From an uncultured Alphaproteobacteria bacterium (GTDB taxonomy: Bacteria; Pseudomonadota; Alphaproteobacteria; HIMB59; GCA-002718135): a stretch of 64,000 nt of DNA. The translations under genes and the position numbers were made by a program. This document shows positions 22,907-33,375 of this stretch, piece after piece. The DNA lies in assembly GCA_902623585.1 (NCBI GenBank), contig CACNUO010000006.1, positions 1 through 64,000 of the forward strand, in the 5' to 3' direction. The first letter of the stretch is position 1; each line of letters starts with the position of its first letter. The notes below the pieces were generated by a model. That model was given only the letters and a program-made list of their open reading frames with translations, did not search any database and was not told the DNA's origin.

Positions 22907-24829
22907 TTAATCTTTTTTATCTTCGTCTACTTCTTCAAATTCAGCATCTACAACTTTTTCATCTTTTGTATTATCAGCTGATGGTTCAGCACCAGATGGA
23001 TCAGGTTGAGGTCCAGCACCTTGAGAGTTTTGTTTATAAATTGCTTCACCCATTTTAAGAGATGACTGAACAAGTGCTTCAGTTTTAGATTTTATAGCTT
23101 CTAAATCCTCACCGTCTTTTACTTTCTTAAGCTCTTCAATATCCTCTGTGATTTTATTTCTATCTGCTTCAGGAATTTTATCTCCGTGCTCTTTTAAATT
23201 CTTTTCAGTTTCATTAATTAAACTATCAGCATGGTTTCTAGTATCAACAGCTTCTCTTTTCTTTTTGTCAGCTTCAGCATTTTCTTCTGCCTCTTTGACC
23301 ATTTTTTCAATCTCTTCATCTGATAACCCGCCAGAAGCCTGGATCTTGATTTGTTGTTCTTTACCAGTTGATTTGTCTTTAGCAGAAACGTTTACAATAC
23401 CATTTGCATCGATATCAAAAGTTACTTCAATTTGAGGCATTCCTCTTGCAGCAGGTGGAATACCCACTAGATCAAACTGACCTAGCAATTTATTATCAGC
23501 AGCCATTTCTCTTTCACCTTGAAACACTCTAATAGTTACTGCACTCTGATTATCTTCAGCTGTAGAAAATACCTGGCTCTTCTTTGTTGGGATAGTTGTG
23601 TTTTTATCAATCAGTTTTGTGAATACGCCGCCAAGTGTTTCAATTCCAAGTGATAAAGGTGTAACATCAAGTAATAATACATCTTTGACATCACCTTGTA
23701 ATACTCCTGCTTGAATAGCAGCACCTGATGCAACAACCTCATCGGGGTTAACACCTTTATTAGGCTCTTTACCAAAGAAGTTTTTTACTATCTCTGTTAC
23801 TTTAGGCATTCTTGTCATACCACCAACTAAAATAACATCATCGATTTCTGCGGCTTGTAATCCAGCATCTTTAAGTGCCATTTCACAAGGTTTTAAACTT
23901 TGGTTTAAAAGTTCACCTACGATAGCTTCCAGTTTTGCTCTCGATAATTTAATCGTTAAATGCTTAGGGCCAGATTGGTCAGCTGTTATGAATGGCAAGT
24001 TAACTTCTGTTTCAGTTGAACTTGATAATTCAATTTTTGCTTTCTCAGCAGCCTCTTTCAAACGTTGAAGCGCAAGTTTATCTGATCGTAAATCAATACC
24101 ATTATCTTTTTTGAATTCGTCAGCAAGGTAATCAATAATTTTAAGATCGAAATCTTCACCACCAAGATGCGTATCACCATTGGTTGATTTAACTTCAAAA
24201 ACACCATCACCTATTTCTAAGATAGAAATATCAAATGTACCTCCACCAAGATCGTAAACAGCGACAGTACCAGTTTTCTTTTTATCCAAACCATATGCTA
24301 GCGCTGCAGCAGTAGGCTCGTTAATAATTCTTAAGACTTCTAGTCCAGCTATTTTTCCAGCATCTTTTGTTGCTTGTCTTTGAGCATCATTAAAATATGC
24401 AGGAACTGTTATAACTGCTTGTGTAACAGTGTCTCCCAAATAAGACTCAGCGGTCTCTTTCATTTTTTGTAAAATAAATGCACTAATTTGACTTGGGCTA
24501 TATTTATCTCCACGTGCTTCTACCCAAGCATCACCGTTATCACCTTTTACTATTTTATAAGGTACTAGTCCGCTGTCAGACTTAACGGCTTCATCCTCAA
24601 ATGTTCTTCCGATTAATCTTTTTATGGCAAATAAAGTATTCTCAGAATTAGTTACTGCTTGTCTTTTAGCTGATTGTCCAACAAGTTTTTCTTTTGTGTC
24701 ACTGAATGCTACCATTGACGGTGTTGTTCTTCCACCTTCAGAGTTTTCAATTACTTTTGCTTCCTTACCGTCCATTACTGCAACGCAGGAGTTTGTAGTA
24801 CCTAAATCAATACCAATTACTTTTGCCAT
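22907..24829 (-). CDS. dnaK: Chaperone protein DnaK
   Basis: [42 protein letters not shown]-terminus. Confidence 0.99.
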   Translation of the reverse strand: MAKVIGIDLGTTNSCVAVMDGKEAKVIENSEGGRTTPSMVAFSDTKEKLVGQSAKRQAVTNSENTLFAIKRLIGRTFEDEAVKSDSGLVPYKIVKGDNGDAWVEARGDKYSPSQISAFILQKMKETAESYLGDTVTQAVITVPAYFNDAQRQATKDAGKIAGLEVLRIINEPTAAALAYGLDKKKTGTVAVYDLGGGTFDISILEIGDGVFEVKSTNGDTHLGGEDFDLKIIDYLADEFKKDNGIDLRSDKLALQRLKEAAEKAKIELSSSTETEVNLPFITADQSGPKHLTIKLSRAKLEAIVGELLNQSLKPCEMALKDAGLQAAEIDDVILVGGMTRMPKVTEIVKNFFGKEPNKGVNPDEVVASGAAIQAGVLQGDVKDVLLLDVTPLSLGIETLGGVFTKLIDKNTTIPTKKSQVFSTAEDNQSAVTIRVFQGEREMAADNKLLGQFDLVGIPPAARGMPQIEVTFDIDANGIVNVSAKDKSTGKEQQIKIQASGGLSDEEIEKMVKEAEENAEADKKKREAVDTRNHADSLINETEKNLKEHGDKIPEADRNKITEDIEELKKVKDGEDLEAIKSKTEALVQSSLKMGEAIYKQNSQGAGPQPDPSGAEPSADNTKDEKVVDAEFEEVDEDKKD

Positions 24830-24879
24830 ATTTTTTATCCTCTTTACTTAATTATTTACCAATCATCATTGGTTACTTT

Positions 24880-24909
24880 AGATATGGGAAAAAAGTTTTA
24901 AAATACAAG
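24880..24909 (-). promoter_or_regulatory. Candidate sigma32 (RpoH) promoter upstream of dnaK
   Basis: Minus strand CTTGTA-N16-CCATAT, matching the sigma32 pattern CTTG...CCATNT; same spacing as at hslV. Confidence 0.55.
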
Positions 24910-24954
24910 GATGTTTGGGATTTATATTAAAAAAAACAAGTAATTTAAGGCTTT

Positions 24955-25626
24955 TTACGACTTTTCTTTACTCTCATTTTCAGGATTATCTTCTTCATTT
25001 TCTTCTTTAGGCTCTTCTGTTTTAGCAACTGGTTTTTTGGAAACTCCAACCATTGCTGCTCTGAGTAATCGGTCATGCATTGTATAACCAGATTGGACTT
25101 CCTGTACTACTGTTCCTTCTTCAACATCATTATTTTCAACTTCCATCATTGCCTGATGAAAATTATGGTCAAATTTTTGATTTAAAGTTTCAATTTTTTT
25201 GACTCCATGTTTTTCAAGAGTACTTTTGTATTCTTTAAGAACCATTTTTAAACCATCAATAAGATTTTTTATACTTTCTGGATGATTTTCATCTTCTGGT
25301 AATGCATCTAGCGCTCTTTCTAGATTATCTCCTGGCGATAGAATATCTCTTGCTAAATTTATGCTACCAAACTTTATCGTTTCAATTTTTTCTCGTTCAA
25401 ATCTTTTTCTAAGGTTTTCCATTTCAGCGAGTAATCGAATTTTTTCTTCTTTAAGTGTTTCTATTTCCTTTTCTAAACTATCTTCTTCTATATTTTCATC
25501 TTCATTTGTCTCTTCTGAGTCTGTCTTTTCTTGACTATCATTATTATCTTCTTCGTTTTCAACATTCTCAGAATTAGGTTCTTTAACTTCTTCTTGTTGG
25601 TTATCTTCTTCTTTTTTTTCAACCAT
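24955..25626 (-). CDS. grpE: Nucleotide exchange factor GrpE
   Basis: AEMENLRKRFEREKIE, MVEVENNDVEEGTVVQEVQSGYTMHDRLLRAAMVGV-like C-terminus. Confidence 0.95.
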   Translation of the reverse strand: MVEKKEEDNQQEEVKEPNSENVENEEDNNDSQEKTDSEETNEDENIEEDSLEKEIETLKEEKIRLLAEMENLRKRFEREKIETIKFGSINLARDILSPGDNLERALDALPEDENHPESIKNLIDGLKMVLKEYKSTLEKHGVKKIETLNQKFDHNFHQAMMEVENNDVEEGTVVQEVQSGYTMHDRLLRAAMVGVSKKPVAKTEEPKEENEEDNPENESKEKS

Positions 25627-26672
25627 TAATCAATCACCTTTCCAATAATTTTAGACGTATAATCAACCAGTGGAACTATTTTTGAGTAGTTTAATCTTGT
25701 TGGTCCAACTACGCCTATGGCTCCTATAATTTCTTGATCATTATTTTTATATGGGGCCATTACCATAGAAAGACCAGAGTGTTTAAACAAAAAATTTTTA
25801 GATCCAATAAAAATCTGAACCCCCTTTGCTTTTCCTGCAGTTTCTAGTATATCTACAAAACTAGATTTTTTCTCAATTTCATCAAAAAGATTTCTGATTT
25901 GATCTAAATCTTTCGAAACAATTTCATCTTTTAATAAATTTGATTGACCATGTAGAAAAATATAAGGATTTTTACTATTAGGCTGAGTTTCAATAATACC
26001 CTGTTGAATTAACTTTGAAGAAATAAATTCTAGTTCATTTTGTGAATTTTTTATTTCTGTTTGAATAAGTCTTTTTATTTGAGAGATATTTTTGTTAGTA
26101 AACTTTGATGTAAGATAGTTTGAGGCCTGTATTAATAATGAACTATTATATTTTCCATTATCTTCAATAATACGATTTTCTACTTCTCCATTCTCATAAG
26201 CAAGAATAAGCATTAATTGGCTACTATTTAATCTAATAAACTCAACGTGCTTTATGTTTTTTTGAAATTTTGGTGCAATAACTATTCCTGCATAACTCGA
26301 TAATCCTGAAATTGCCTTTGAAGCAACATCGAGCACCTCTTCATATGATTTTCCCTTTGTTAAACACTGTTGTTTAATATTTTCTTTATCTATTTTTGAA
26401 ATTCTTCCAAACTCTAAAAGTCCGTCTACAAAAAACCTCATACCTTTTTCAGTGGGCATTCTCCCAGCTGATCTGTGTGGGGCATAAAGTAGTCCTTCTT
26501 TTTGTAAATTTGATAAAATGGATCTAATTGAAGCTGAGGAAAGATTTAATCCTCCCATCTTCATAATTGTTTCTGATCCTGCTGGAGACCCAGTTTTAAG
26601 ATATGACTCAACTAATTTTTTGAAAATTAATTTCGATCTATCATTAATTTTTGTATATACATTATCAGACAT
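25626..26672 (-). CDS. hrcA: Heat-inducible transcription repressor HrcA
   Basis: LVESYLKTGSPAGSETI, SSASIRSILSNLQKEGLLYAPHRSAGRMPTEKG, IGVVGPTRLNYSKIVPLVDYTS. Confidence 0.97.
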   Translation of the reverse strand: MSDNVYTKINDRSKLIFKKLVESYLKTGSPAGSETIMKMGGLNLSSASIRSILSNLQKEGLLYAPHRSAGRMPTEKGMRFFVDGLLEFGRISKIDKENIKQQCLTKGKSYEEVLDVASKAISGLSSYAGIVIAPKFQKNIKHVEFIRLNSSQLMLILAYENGEVENRIIEDNGKYNSSLLIQASNYLTSKFTNKNISQIKRLIQTEIKNSQNELEFISSKLIQQGIIETQPNSKNPYIFLHGQSNLLKDEIVSKDLDQIRNLFDEIEKKSSFVDILETAGKAKGVQIFIGSKNFLFKHSGLSMVMAPYKNNDQEIIGAIGVVGPTRLNYSKIVPLVDYTSKIIGKVID

Positions 26673-26719
26673 AAGAATTTTATTTAAAAATAATATTTAT
26701 CTACTATTATTAAATTTAT

Positions 26720-27430
26720 ATGAGAAAAGATAGATCCTTCAATCAAATGCGTGAAATTACATTTGAGAAAGATGTAAATATTCATGCTGATGGTTCATGC
26801 TTAGTAAAGTTTGGTAACACACATGTTCTTTGTCTTGCAACTATTGATGAAAAAGTTCCTCACTGGTTAAAAAATACTGGTAAGGGTTGGGTTACAGCAG
26901 AATATGGCATGCTACCAAGATCAACAAATACTAGAATGGACAGAGAGGCTGCAAAAGGAAAGCAGTCGGGTAGAACGCAAGAAATACAAAGGTTAATTGG
27001 ACGTAGCTTAAGATCTATTGTGGATCTTTCAAACCTTGGAGAGCGTCAAATAAAAATAGACTGTGATGTAATTCAAGCAGATGGTGGGACAAGAACTGCT
27101 TCTATCAGTGGTGGTTTTATTTCTTTATATCTGGCAATAGAAAAATTAAAGAATAATTATAATCTCCAAAAACCTATTATCAAAAACTTTATAGGGGCAG
27201 TATCAACTGGCATAGTGGAAAATAAAGCATTATTGGATCTAGATTATAGGGAAGACTCCGAAGCTCAAGTAGATGCAAATTTTGTAATTTGTGATTCAGA
27301 TGAAATATCTGAAATTCAAGTTACTGGTGAAGAATTTTTTTTCAATGATGCTCAGTTTACAGAAATGTTTTCACTAGCAAAAATTGGGGTTAATGAAATA
27401 ATTTCTAAACAAAAAGAGGCTCTGAAATAA
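26720..27430 (+). CDS. rph: Ribonuclease PH
   Basis: GWVTAEYGMLPRSTNTR, GRTQEIQRLIGRSLR, DCDVIQADGGTRTASI. Confidence 0.97.
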   Translation: MRKDRSFNQMREITFEKDVNIHADGSCLVKFGNTHVLCLATIDEKVPHWLKNTGKGWVTAEYGMLPRSTNTRMDREAAKGKQSGRTQEIQRLIGRSLRSIVDLSNLGERQIKIDCDVIQADGGTRTASISGGFISLYLAIEKLKNNYNLQKPIIKNFIGAVSTGIVENKALLDLDYREDSEAQVDANFVICDSDEISEIQVTGEEFFFNDAQFTEMFSLAKIGVNEIISKQKEALK

Positions 27431-27431
27431 A

Positions 27432-28013
27432 TTGAGGCAATTATTATTTTTCTCAAATAATAAAAATAAAATAATTGAAATTAAAAAAATTTTTAAAAAA
27501 TTTAAACTAGAAATTCTTTCATTAAATGATCTAAATATAAGCAATGAGCCAGAAGAAACAGGTAAGACTTTTGAAGAAAATGCAAAAATTAAATCAGACT
27601 ATGGATTTAATAAAACTGGGATACCTTGTTTTGCCGATGACTCAGGCATATGTATTGAAAGTTTAAATTGGAAACCTGGTGTTCTTTCAAAAAGATTTTT
27701 AAATAATTTTAAAAACAAAGAACTTTGTTTTAGAGGTATTTTTAAAAGTATTAAAAATAGTGGCAAACAAAATGCTTATTTTAAAACTTCAATAAGCTTA
27801 ACAATTAATAAAAATCAAAACATTATCTTTAATGGCAAGATTTATGGAAAAATTTCTGAACAAATTAAAGGTGATTTTGGTTTTGGTTATGACCCAATAT
27901 TCATTCCTAAAAATTATAATAAAACATTAGCTGAACTAAGCACCAAAGATAAAAATGAAATCAGTCACAGGTCTATAGCAGTAAATAAGTTAATAAACTT
28001 TTTATCTAATTAA
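27432..28013 (+). CDS. rdgB: XTP/dITP diphosphatase (RdgB/HAM1), TTG start
   Basis: SNNKNKIIEIKKI, ENAKIKSDYGFNKTGIPCFADDSGICIE, GFGYDPIFIP. Confidence 0.92.
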   Translation: MRQLLFFSNNKNKIIEIKKIFKKFKLEILSLNDLNISNEPEETGKTFEENAKIKSDYGFNKTGIPCFADDSGICIESLNWKPGVLSKRFLNNFKNKELCFRGIFKSIKNSGKQNAYFKTSISLTINKNQNIIFNGKIYGKISEQIKGDFGFGYDPIFIPKNYNKTLAELSTKDKNEISHRSIAVNKLINFLSN

Positions 28014-29334
28014 TGACAAGAGAATTTCCATTACTTATCTTTAGTATGTCTAAATTTCTTTCAATCATATTATTTTTGAAATAAAAATTTCCATCAATAC
28101 CATCAAATTTTTTATTTGGATTGTTTAGTAACTCAATAACATCTCCAAATTTATATTCTTTGGTATAAATAAAGTTTATTAAACCCATCAAATCATATGG
28201 TAATGTTGAAATTCTTAAAAACTCTTCTTCATATATTTCCATATAATTATTAATTAAGTTTATTCTCCTTGTTTGAGGAATGCCTGGAAAGATTGCTCCC
28301 TGTAATGAGGGCTCATAAAAGAAAGTTTTATCATCTATAACTCCAGTGCCCATGAACTGAACAATATTAGGATCTATGTCGTAATATGGGAGAAGAGGCG
28401 CAACTTGTAATAGATTTAAACCGTAATCTGCGATTAGGATATGGGTAAAATCATAGTCGCTAGTAGTTTTAAATCTTTCTAATTTTTTTAATCTTTTTTT
28501 TGATTTTTCATCTTTTTTAGAAGATAAAATCTGTTTTTGCCTATTTAATTCATATTTTCTTAACTCATATTTTCCTAGTTCTTTTATTGAATCTCTTACA
28601 TTAGATAAGTCGTTTTTATATGAGGATCTATTTACTAAGATTGCTGGACTTTCAAAAATAACATCATCTATATAACTGTTTATTAAATATCCGTATTCAT
28701 TTTCTGGATAAAGCAGAGCTACTTTTGCACCTTCTTTTAAATATAGAAGAAGTTGAGAGAGTTCATTTTTAGGGAAAAAGTTCAATAAATAAACGCAATC
28801 ATTAGCAAGTGAGGAACTAGAGGAAAATGAGAAAAAAATTACATTATAACTGCAGTAATTATTTAAAATTTTTGCATGGTTTGTTTGAACAGGCCCCAAG
28901 AATAATTGACCAGGTGAAAGATTGTTTTCTATAATATTTTTGAGGTCTTTTTCAGTTTCGAAAAATTCTATCTGTAAATTAATATTCTTTATTTCTAAGT
29001 TATAAATCGCTAACTCGTAAGAATTTAAGAATTGTTTTGTTATTTTTTTATCATCATTTTTTGCAAATAAAGCTATGATTGTTTTATCAAGAACAACATC
29101 ATCTAGACTCTTATTGTACTTAATTTGTGTATTTATTTTTTCTTCAATTACTTTTTTTTCATTTATAGTATCAACGGATTTGTCAGAAATGTTTGTTTCT
29201 TGAATAATTTTTGTATCTTGCTTAGAGAGATTTACTGGGGTACACGAAATAATAAATATAAATATATAAATAATGGATAAAATTATTAATGGTCTTTCAA
29301 TTGTAGCAACACCTATTGGAAATTTAGATGACAT
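28006..29334 (-). CDS. Penicillin-binding protein activator-like (LpoA/YraM family) lipoprotein; start uncertain
   Basis: Lipobox IIYIFIFIISC; periplasmic-binding-like fold; divergent to rsmI as in LpoA loci. ORF track starts at 29427, but the N-terminal part is antisense to rsmI. Confidence 0.65.
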   Translation of the reverse strand: MSSKFPIGVATIERPLIILSIIYIFIFIISCTPVNLSKQDTKIIQETNISDKSVDTINEKKVIEEKINTQIKYNKSLDDVVLDKTIIALFAKNDDKKITKQFLNSYELAIYNLEIKNINLQIEFFETEKDLKNIIENNLSPGQLFLGPVQTNHAKILNNYCSYNVIFFSFSSSSSLANDCVYLLNFFPKNELSQLLLYLKEGAKVALLYPENEYGYLINSYIDDVIFESPAILVNRSSYKNDLSNVRDSIKELGKYELRKYELNRQKQILSSKKDEKSKKRLKKLERFKTTSDYDFTHILIADYGLNLLQVAPLLPYYDIDPNIVQFMGTGVIDDKTFFYEPSLQGAIFPGIPQTRRINLINNYMEIYEEEFLRISTLPYDLMGLINFIYTKEYKFGDVIELLNNPNKKFDGIDGNFYFKNNMIERNLDILKISNGNSLVIN

Positions 29335-30115
29335 AACCTTTAGGGCTGTAAAAATACTCGGAGAATGTGACGTTATTATTTGCGAAAATCCTAAACATTC
29401 ACTTAAACTACTAAATAAATTAGGCATTAAAAAGAAATTAATTGCTTTACACGATTATAATGAATACAAAATTATAGATCAGGTTAAGGGTTTGTTAAAA
29501 AATAAAAATTGTGCCCTTATTTCTGATGCTGGGTCTCCGCTTATTTCAGATCCTGGATATAATTTAGTACAATATTGTATTGCAAATAATATCAGGGTAA
29601 CCTCTGTGCCTGGCCCCTCTTCAATTTTATCCAGTCTACAGTTATCTGGATTACCAATATCTGAATTTGCTTTTTTTGGATTTGTTCCAAAATCTAAAAA
29701 AAAAATTGAGGATCTTGTTAAGAGTATTTTTCAAGAAAAGAGGACTTCTGTATTTTTTGTCTCCAGTCATAAATTGATTGTTTTTCTAGATTGCCTTGAA
29801 AATATTATGCCTGAAAGAACAATATCGATATGTAAAGAACTTACAAAGGTAAATGAATTTGTTTTTAGAGGAACTCCAAGCAATGTGAAAAATAAAATAA
29901 TAGAAGACAAAGAAAATATTAAAGGGGAGTTTGTTGCTGTTGTTGATAGACAAAAATCAAAAAATCAAGATTTTGACACCATTGATTTGTATGCCAAAGA
30001 GTTAAAAAAAATGGCTACAAAATTTTCTTTGACCGACATCGTCGAAATAGTACATAAATTAACAAAAATTAATAAAAACAAAATTTACAAATGGTTGTTA
30101 AAATTAAGAAAATAA
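29273..30115 (+). CDS. rsmI: 16S rRNA (cytidine-2'-O)-methyltransferase
   Basis: LSIVATPIGNLDDITFRAVKIL, ALISDAGSPLISDPGYNLV, VPGPSSILSSLQLSGLP. Confidence 0.95.
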   Translation: MDKIINGLSIVATPIGNLDDITFRAVKILGECDVIICENPKHSLKLLNKLGIKKKLIALHDYNEYKIIDQVKGLLKNKNCALISDAGSPLISDPGYNLVQYCIANNIRVTSVPGPSSILSSLQLSGLPISEFAFFGFVPKSKKKIEDLVKSIFQEKRTSVFFVSSHKLIVFLDCLENIMPERTISICKELTKVNEFVFRGTPSNVKNKIIEDKENIKGEFVAVVDRQKSKNQDFDTIDLYAKELKKMATKFSLTDIVEIVHKLTKINKNKIYKWLLKLRK

Positions 30116-30699
30116 TTAAAATTTTATTTATTCCAATGTTTTTGATTTGTGCATCTATTAATTATGGGTGCTCACCTGCAGGTATGCTTGCTACAGGTGG
30201 TGGTGGCGCAATGGTAGTTGCTGAGGGTGAAAGATCTCTTGGTACCGTAGTAGATGATGCGACCATTAAAGTTAATATTGCCGCAAAATTCTTAAATGCA
30301 GGCAACAATCTTTTTGTAAATATAAACACAAGTGTATTAGAGGGTAGAATTTTATTAACAGGTCTAGTTGATAATCAAGAAATTAGAATTGATGCAGTAA
30401 GGTTGGTTTGGGAAGTCGAAGGGGTTAAAGAAATTATAAATGAAATAGAAATTGGGAATAGAACAACATTAAAAGACTATGCAAGCGATTTATGGATTAA
30501 TACTCAAGCAAGAGCTGTAGCCGCTAAAACCGTTGGGATCAAAGCAATTACATTTAATTTTGAAACTATCCAAGGTAAAATTTATGTAGCGGGTATTACA
30601 GCGCGCCCAGATCTATTAGATGAAATGATTGTAGCACTTAAAAACATAAAGGGTGTTAATGAAATTGTTAACTATGTAATTATAAGAGAGAAATTATAA
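30091..30699 (+). CDS. BON-domain lipoprotein (OsmY/DolP-like)
   Basis: Lipobox INYGC; two BON-like repeats (VVDDATIKVNIAAKFLNAG..., DLWINTQARAVAAKTVGI...). Confidence 0.8.
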   Translation: MVVKIKKIIKILFIPMFLICASINYGCSPAGMLATGGGGAMVVAEGERSLGTVVDDATIKVNIAAKFLNAGNNLFVNINTSVLEGRILLTGLVDNQEIRIDAVRLVWEVEGVKEIINEIEIGNRTTLKDYASDLWINTQARAVAAKTVGIKAITFNFETIQGKIYVAGITARPDLLDEMIVALKNIKGVNEIVNYVIIREKL

Positions 30700-30700
30700 T

Positions 30701-31051
30701 TTACCTGAAGCTTCCAATTTTTTCTCCAGCTAGAATATGAATATGAAAATGTGGAACCTCTTGTCCACCATCTTCTCCTGAGTTTGTTATCAACCTATAG
30801 CCTGTTTCTTCAATATTAATATCATTTATTACGAATTGAACACTCTTAAAAAAAGATGTGATATTTTCATTATCTGCATTTTTTAAAAAATCAGAAAAAG
30901 TTGTGCAAGGGAATTTTGGTATACCTAAAATATGTATTTTGGCTTGGGGATTAATATCATTAAAAAATAAACTACACTCATCTTCATAAACTTTGTCACA
31001 AGGTATTTCTTTTCTTAATATTTTGGCAAAGATATTGTTTTCATCATACAT
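30701..31051 (-). CDS. HIT family hydrolase (HINT-like)
   Basis: NIFAKILRKEIPCDKVYEDE, GGQEVPHFHIHILAG. Confidence 0.93.
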   Translation of the reverse strand: MYDENNIFAKILRKEIPCDKVYEDECSLFFNDINPQAKIHILGIPKFPCTTFSDFLKNADNENITSFFKSVQFVINDINIEETGYRLITNSGEDGGQEVPHFHIHILAGEKIGSFR

Positions 31052-31057
31052 GATTTT

Positions 31058-31330
31058 TTATTTTCTTTTTTCTAGTTCTTTATGTATTTCGTTCATTGAA
31101 ATTTTTTTTGACTTCAATAAAACTAATAGGTGATAGATTACATCAACAGCTTCTTCTATAGTTCTTTTTTTTGATCCTTTTAGAAAATCTATAATCAACT
31201 CTGATGATTCTTCTCCAAATTTTTGAGCTATTTTTTTTGGTCCCAATTTTAACAATTTATTTGTATAAGAATTTTTTTTTCTACTTTTTACTCTATTATC
31301 TATAATTTCATCTAAGTCTTCAATTTTCAT
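31058..31330 (-). CDS. hisE: Phosphoribosyl-ATP pyrophosphatase
   Basis: KIAQKFGEESSELIID, EAVDVIYHLLVLL. Confidence 0.92.
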   Translation of the reverse strand: MKIEDLDEIIDNRVKSRKKNSYTNKLLKLGPKKIAQKFGEESSELIIDFLKGSKKRTIEEAVDVIYHLLVLLKSKKISMNEIHKELEKRK

Positions 31331-31335
31331 AAAAT

Positions 31336-32091
31336 TTAATCTCTGATATTTATATTTTTATTTTTTAAATAATTCTTTACTTCTTTAATGCTAATTTCAT
31401 TAAAATGAAAGACTGAGGCTGCTAATAAAGCATCGGCTTTACCTTTAACTATACCATCATAAAAATGATTTAGGGTTCCAACTCCTCCGCTAGCTATAAC
31501 AGGTATCTTTAAAAATTCTGAAACCCTCCCTAATAGTTCATTGTCAAAACCAGATTTTGTGCCATCCTTATCCATTGATGTTAAAAGAATTTCACCAGCT
31601 CCTAGATTTTGAGCTTTTTCTATCCAACTTAGAGCATGTAAATCAGTTTTCTTAGTACCACCATGAGAATAAACAAACCAATCATTATTGTGCTTTTTTG
31701 CGTCAACAGCAACAACAATGCATTGGTTTCCAAAATATTCAGAAGCTTCTTTAATGATATTAGGGTTTTTAATTGCTGCAGAATTTATAGAAACTTTGTC
31801 GGCACCAGCTTTAAGTAATGCTTGTATGTTTTCTATTGATGAAATTCCACCGCCAACTGTAAGTGGGATAAAAACCTCGTTTGCAGTTTTTTTAACTACG
31901 TTGATCATGGTATCTCTATTTTCTAATGAAGCGCTAATATCTAAGAAACATATTTCATCAGCCCCATTATCAGAATAGTGTTTTGCCTGTTCAACAGGAT
32001 CTCCTGCATCAATTAAATTTAAAAAATTGATACCTTTTACAACTCTTCCATCTTTGACGTCCAAGCATGGGATGATTCTTATTTTTACCAT
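31336..32091 (-). CDS. hisF: Imidazole glycerol phosphate synthase subunit HisF
   Basis: [41 protein letters not shown]. Confidence 0.97.
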   Translation of the reverse strand: MVKIRIIPCLDVKDGRVVKGINFLNLIDAGDPVEQAKHYSDNGADEICFLDISASLENRDTMINVVKKTANEVFIPLTVGGGISSIENIQALLKAGADKVSINSAAIKNPNIIKEASEYFGNQCIVVAVDAKKHNNDWFVYSHGGTKKTDLHALSWIEKAQNLGAGEILLTSMDKDGTKSGFDNELLGRVSEFLKIPVIASGGVGTLNHFYDGIVKGKADALLAASVFHFNEISIKEVKNYLKNKNINIRD

Positions 32092-32092
32092 T

Positions 32093-32833
32093 TTAATTTA
32101 GAATTTTTTGGGCTTCTACTAGATCAATCTTTCCTTCATAGAAAGATTTACCTGAAATTATTCCTTCAATATTTTTTGTGTTTAGTTTTTTTAAATTTAT
32201 TAGATCAGAGTAACCTGTTAAACCACCGGCAATTATAATTTTTTTATTAAATTTTTTAATTAAGTTTATTTTTTTTATAAAATTATTAACAAATTCTAAA
32301 TTTAAACCTTTTAGCATTCCATCATTTTGGATATCTGTAATTACATATCCTCTAATCTTTGAACTAGTATAAATATTAAGAATATCTTGTATTTTCTTTC
32401 CTGAATTTTCACCCCACCCTCTTATCATTATATTATCTCTAAGAATATCTAATGATATATACACTTTATCCGCATACTTATTTGATAAAATTATAACTTC
32501 ATTTGGTTTTTCAACTGACATTGAGCCAATAATCAGATTATTTATTCCAACATCAAAATATTTTTTTGCTAAATCTAAATTTCTAATGCCGCCCCCTAAT
32601 TGTATTGGTATTGAAATTGATTTTCTAATATTCTTTATTGTTTCAAAATTAACATTTGATCTGCCAAAAGCAGCATCTAGATCAACCAAGTGTAGTTTTT
32701 TACAACCAATTTGTTCAAAGTAGTTAGCTTGTTTTTCTGGGTTTTCATTGTAAACAATGCTGGAGCTATCTTTACCTTTAGAAAGCCTAACGCATTTATT
32801 ATCTTTTAAATCTATGGCTGGTATAATTTGCAC
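32093..32833 (-). CDS. hisA: Phosphoribosylformimino-5-aminoimidazole carboxamide ribotide isomerase
   Basis: [35 protein letters not shown]. Confidence 0.95.
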   Translation of the reverse strand: MQIIPAIDLKDNKCVRLSKGKDSSSIVYNENPEKQANYFEQIGCKKLHLVDLDAAFGRSNVNFETIKNIRKSISIPIQLGGGIRNLDLAKKYFDVGINNLIIGSMSVEKPNEVIILSNKYADKVYISLDILRDNIMIRGWGENSGKKIQDILNIYTSSKIRGYVITDIQNDGMLKGLNLEFVNNFIKKINLIKKFNKKIIIAGGLTGYSDLINLKKLNTKNIEGIISGKSFYEGKIDLVEAQKILN

Positions 32834-33375
32834 TATAGATTTTTATAATAATAATAACCTTTTATAAAGCTTCCGTTAATATAGGCATAATATGGGTTTT
32901 CACCCCACTTAGTGTAATTTTTACCTGTAAAAAGTTTTATTGCTGCATCTTGTGTTTCTCTAACGGCTAACTGCAAAGATTTTATATTGTCTTCTTTTGC
33001 AATTTGTTCAGTATGGTCAATCATTGTTTTGGCTAAACCATAACCTCTTGCCCATGGAGCAACAAATTGTCTTCTTATACGAGCAATATTTTTCCTAGAC
33101 TCAATATTAGGGGCCTCATACGCTAGTTGAAGGGTTCCAGCTATAACTCCGTTAAGTCTTCCAACAATAAGTTTGATATATTTATCATTGGTTCTTTTAG
33201 TCCAATAATCTATTAAAATATCTCTTGTGGGAACTCTTAACCAACCAAAACCGCCTCCGGCTTTAATTGCTTGTTCTGTGATATTACAAAGATCTGCCAA
33301 GTCTACATCTGTAAGTGTTTCAATATTATCAACTGAAATATTAATTTTTTCTTTTAGTTGTGTAGACATGTTCAT
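32833..33375 (-). CDS. GNAT family N-acetyltransferase within his operon
   Basis: GNAT-like RRQFVAPWARGYGLAKTMIDHTEQIAKEDNIKSLQLAVRETQDAAIKLFTGKNY; overlaps hisA and hisH ends. Confidence 0.8.
   Translation of the reverse strand: MNMSTQLKEKINISVDNIETLTDVDLADLCNITEQAIKAGGGFGWLRVPTRDILIDYWTKRTNDKYIKLIVGRLNGVIAGTLQLAYEAPNIESRKNIARIRRQFVAPWARGYGLAKTMIDHTEQIAKEDNIKSLQLAVRETQDAAIKLFTGKNYTKWGENPYYAYINGSFIKGYYYYKNL

Noticed and set aside
29335-29427. N-terminal extension of the LpoA-like ORF (MPNLFSSLSECLGF...)
   Set aside because: Antisense to conserved rsmI codons and precedes the signal anchor; a downstream start is more likely
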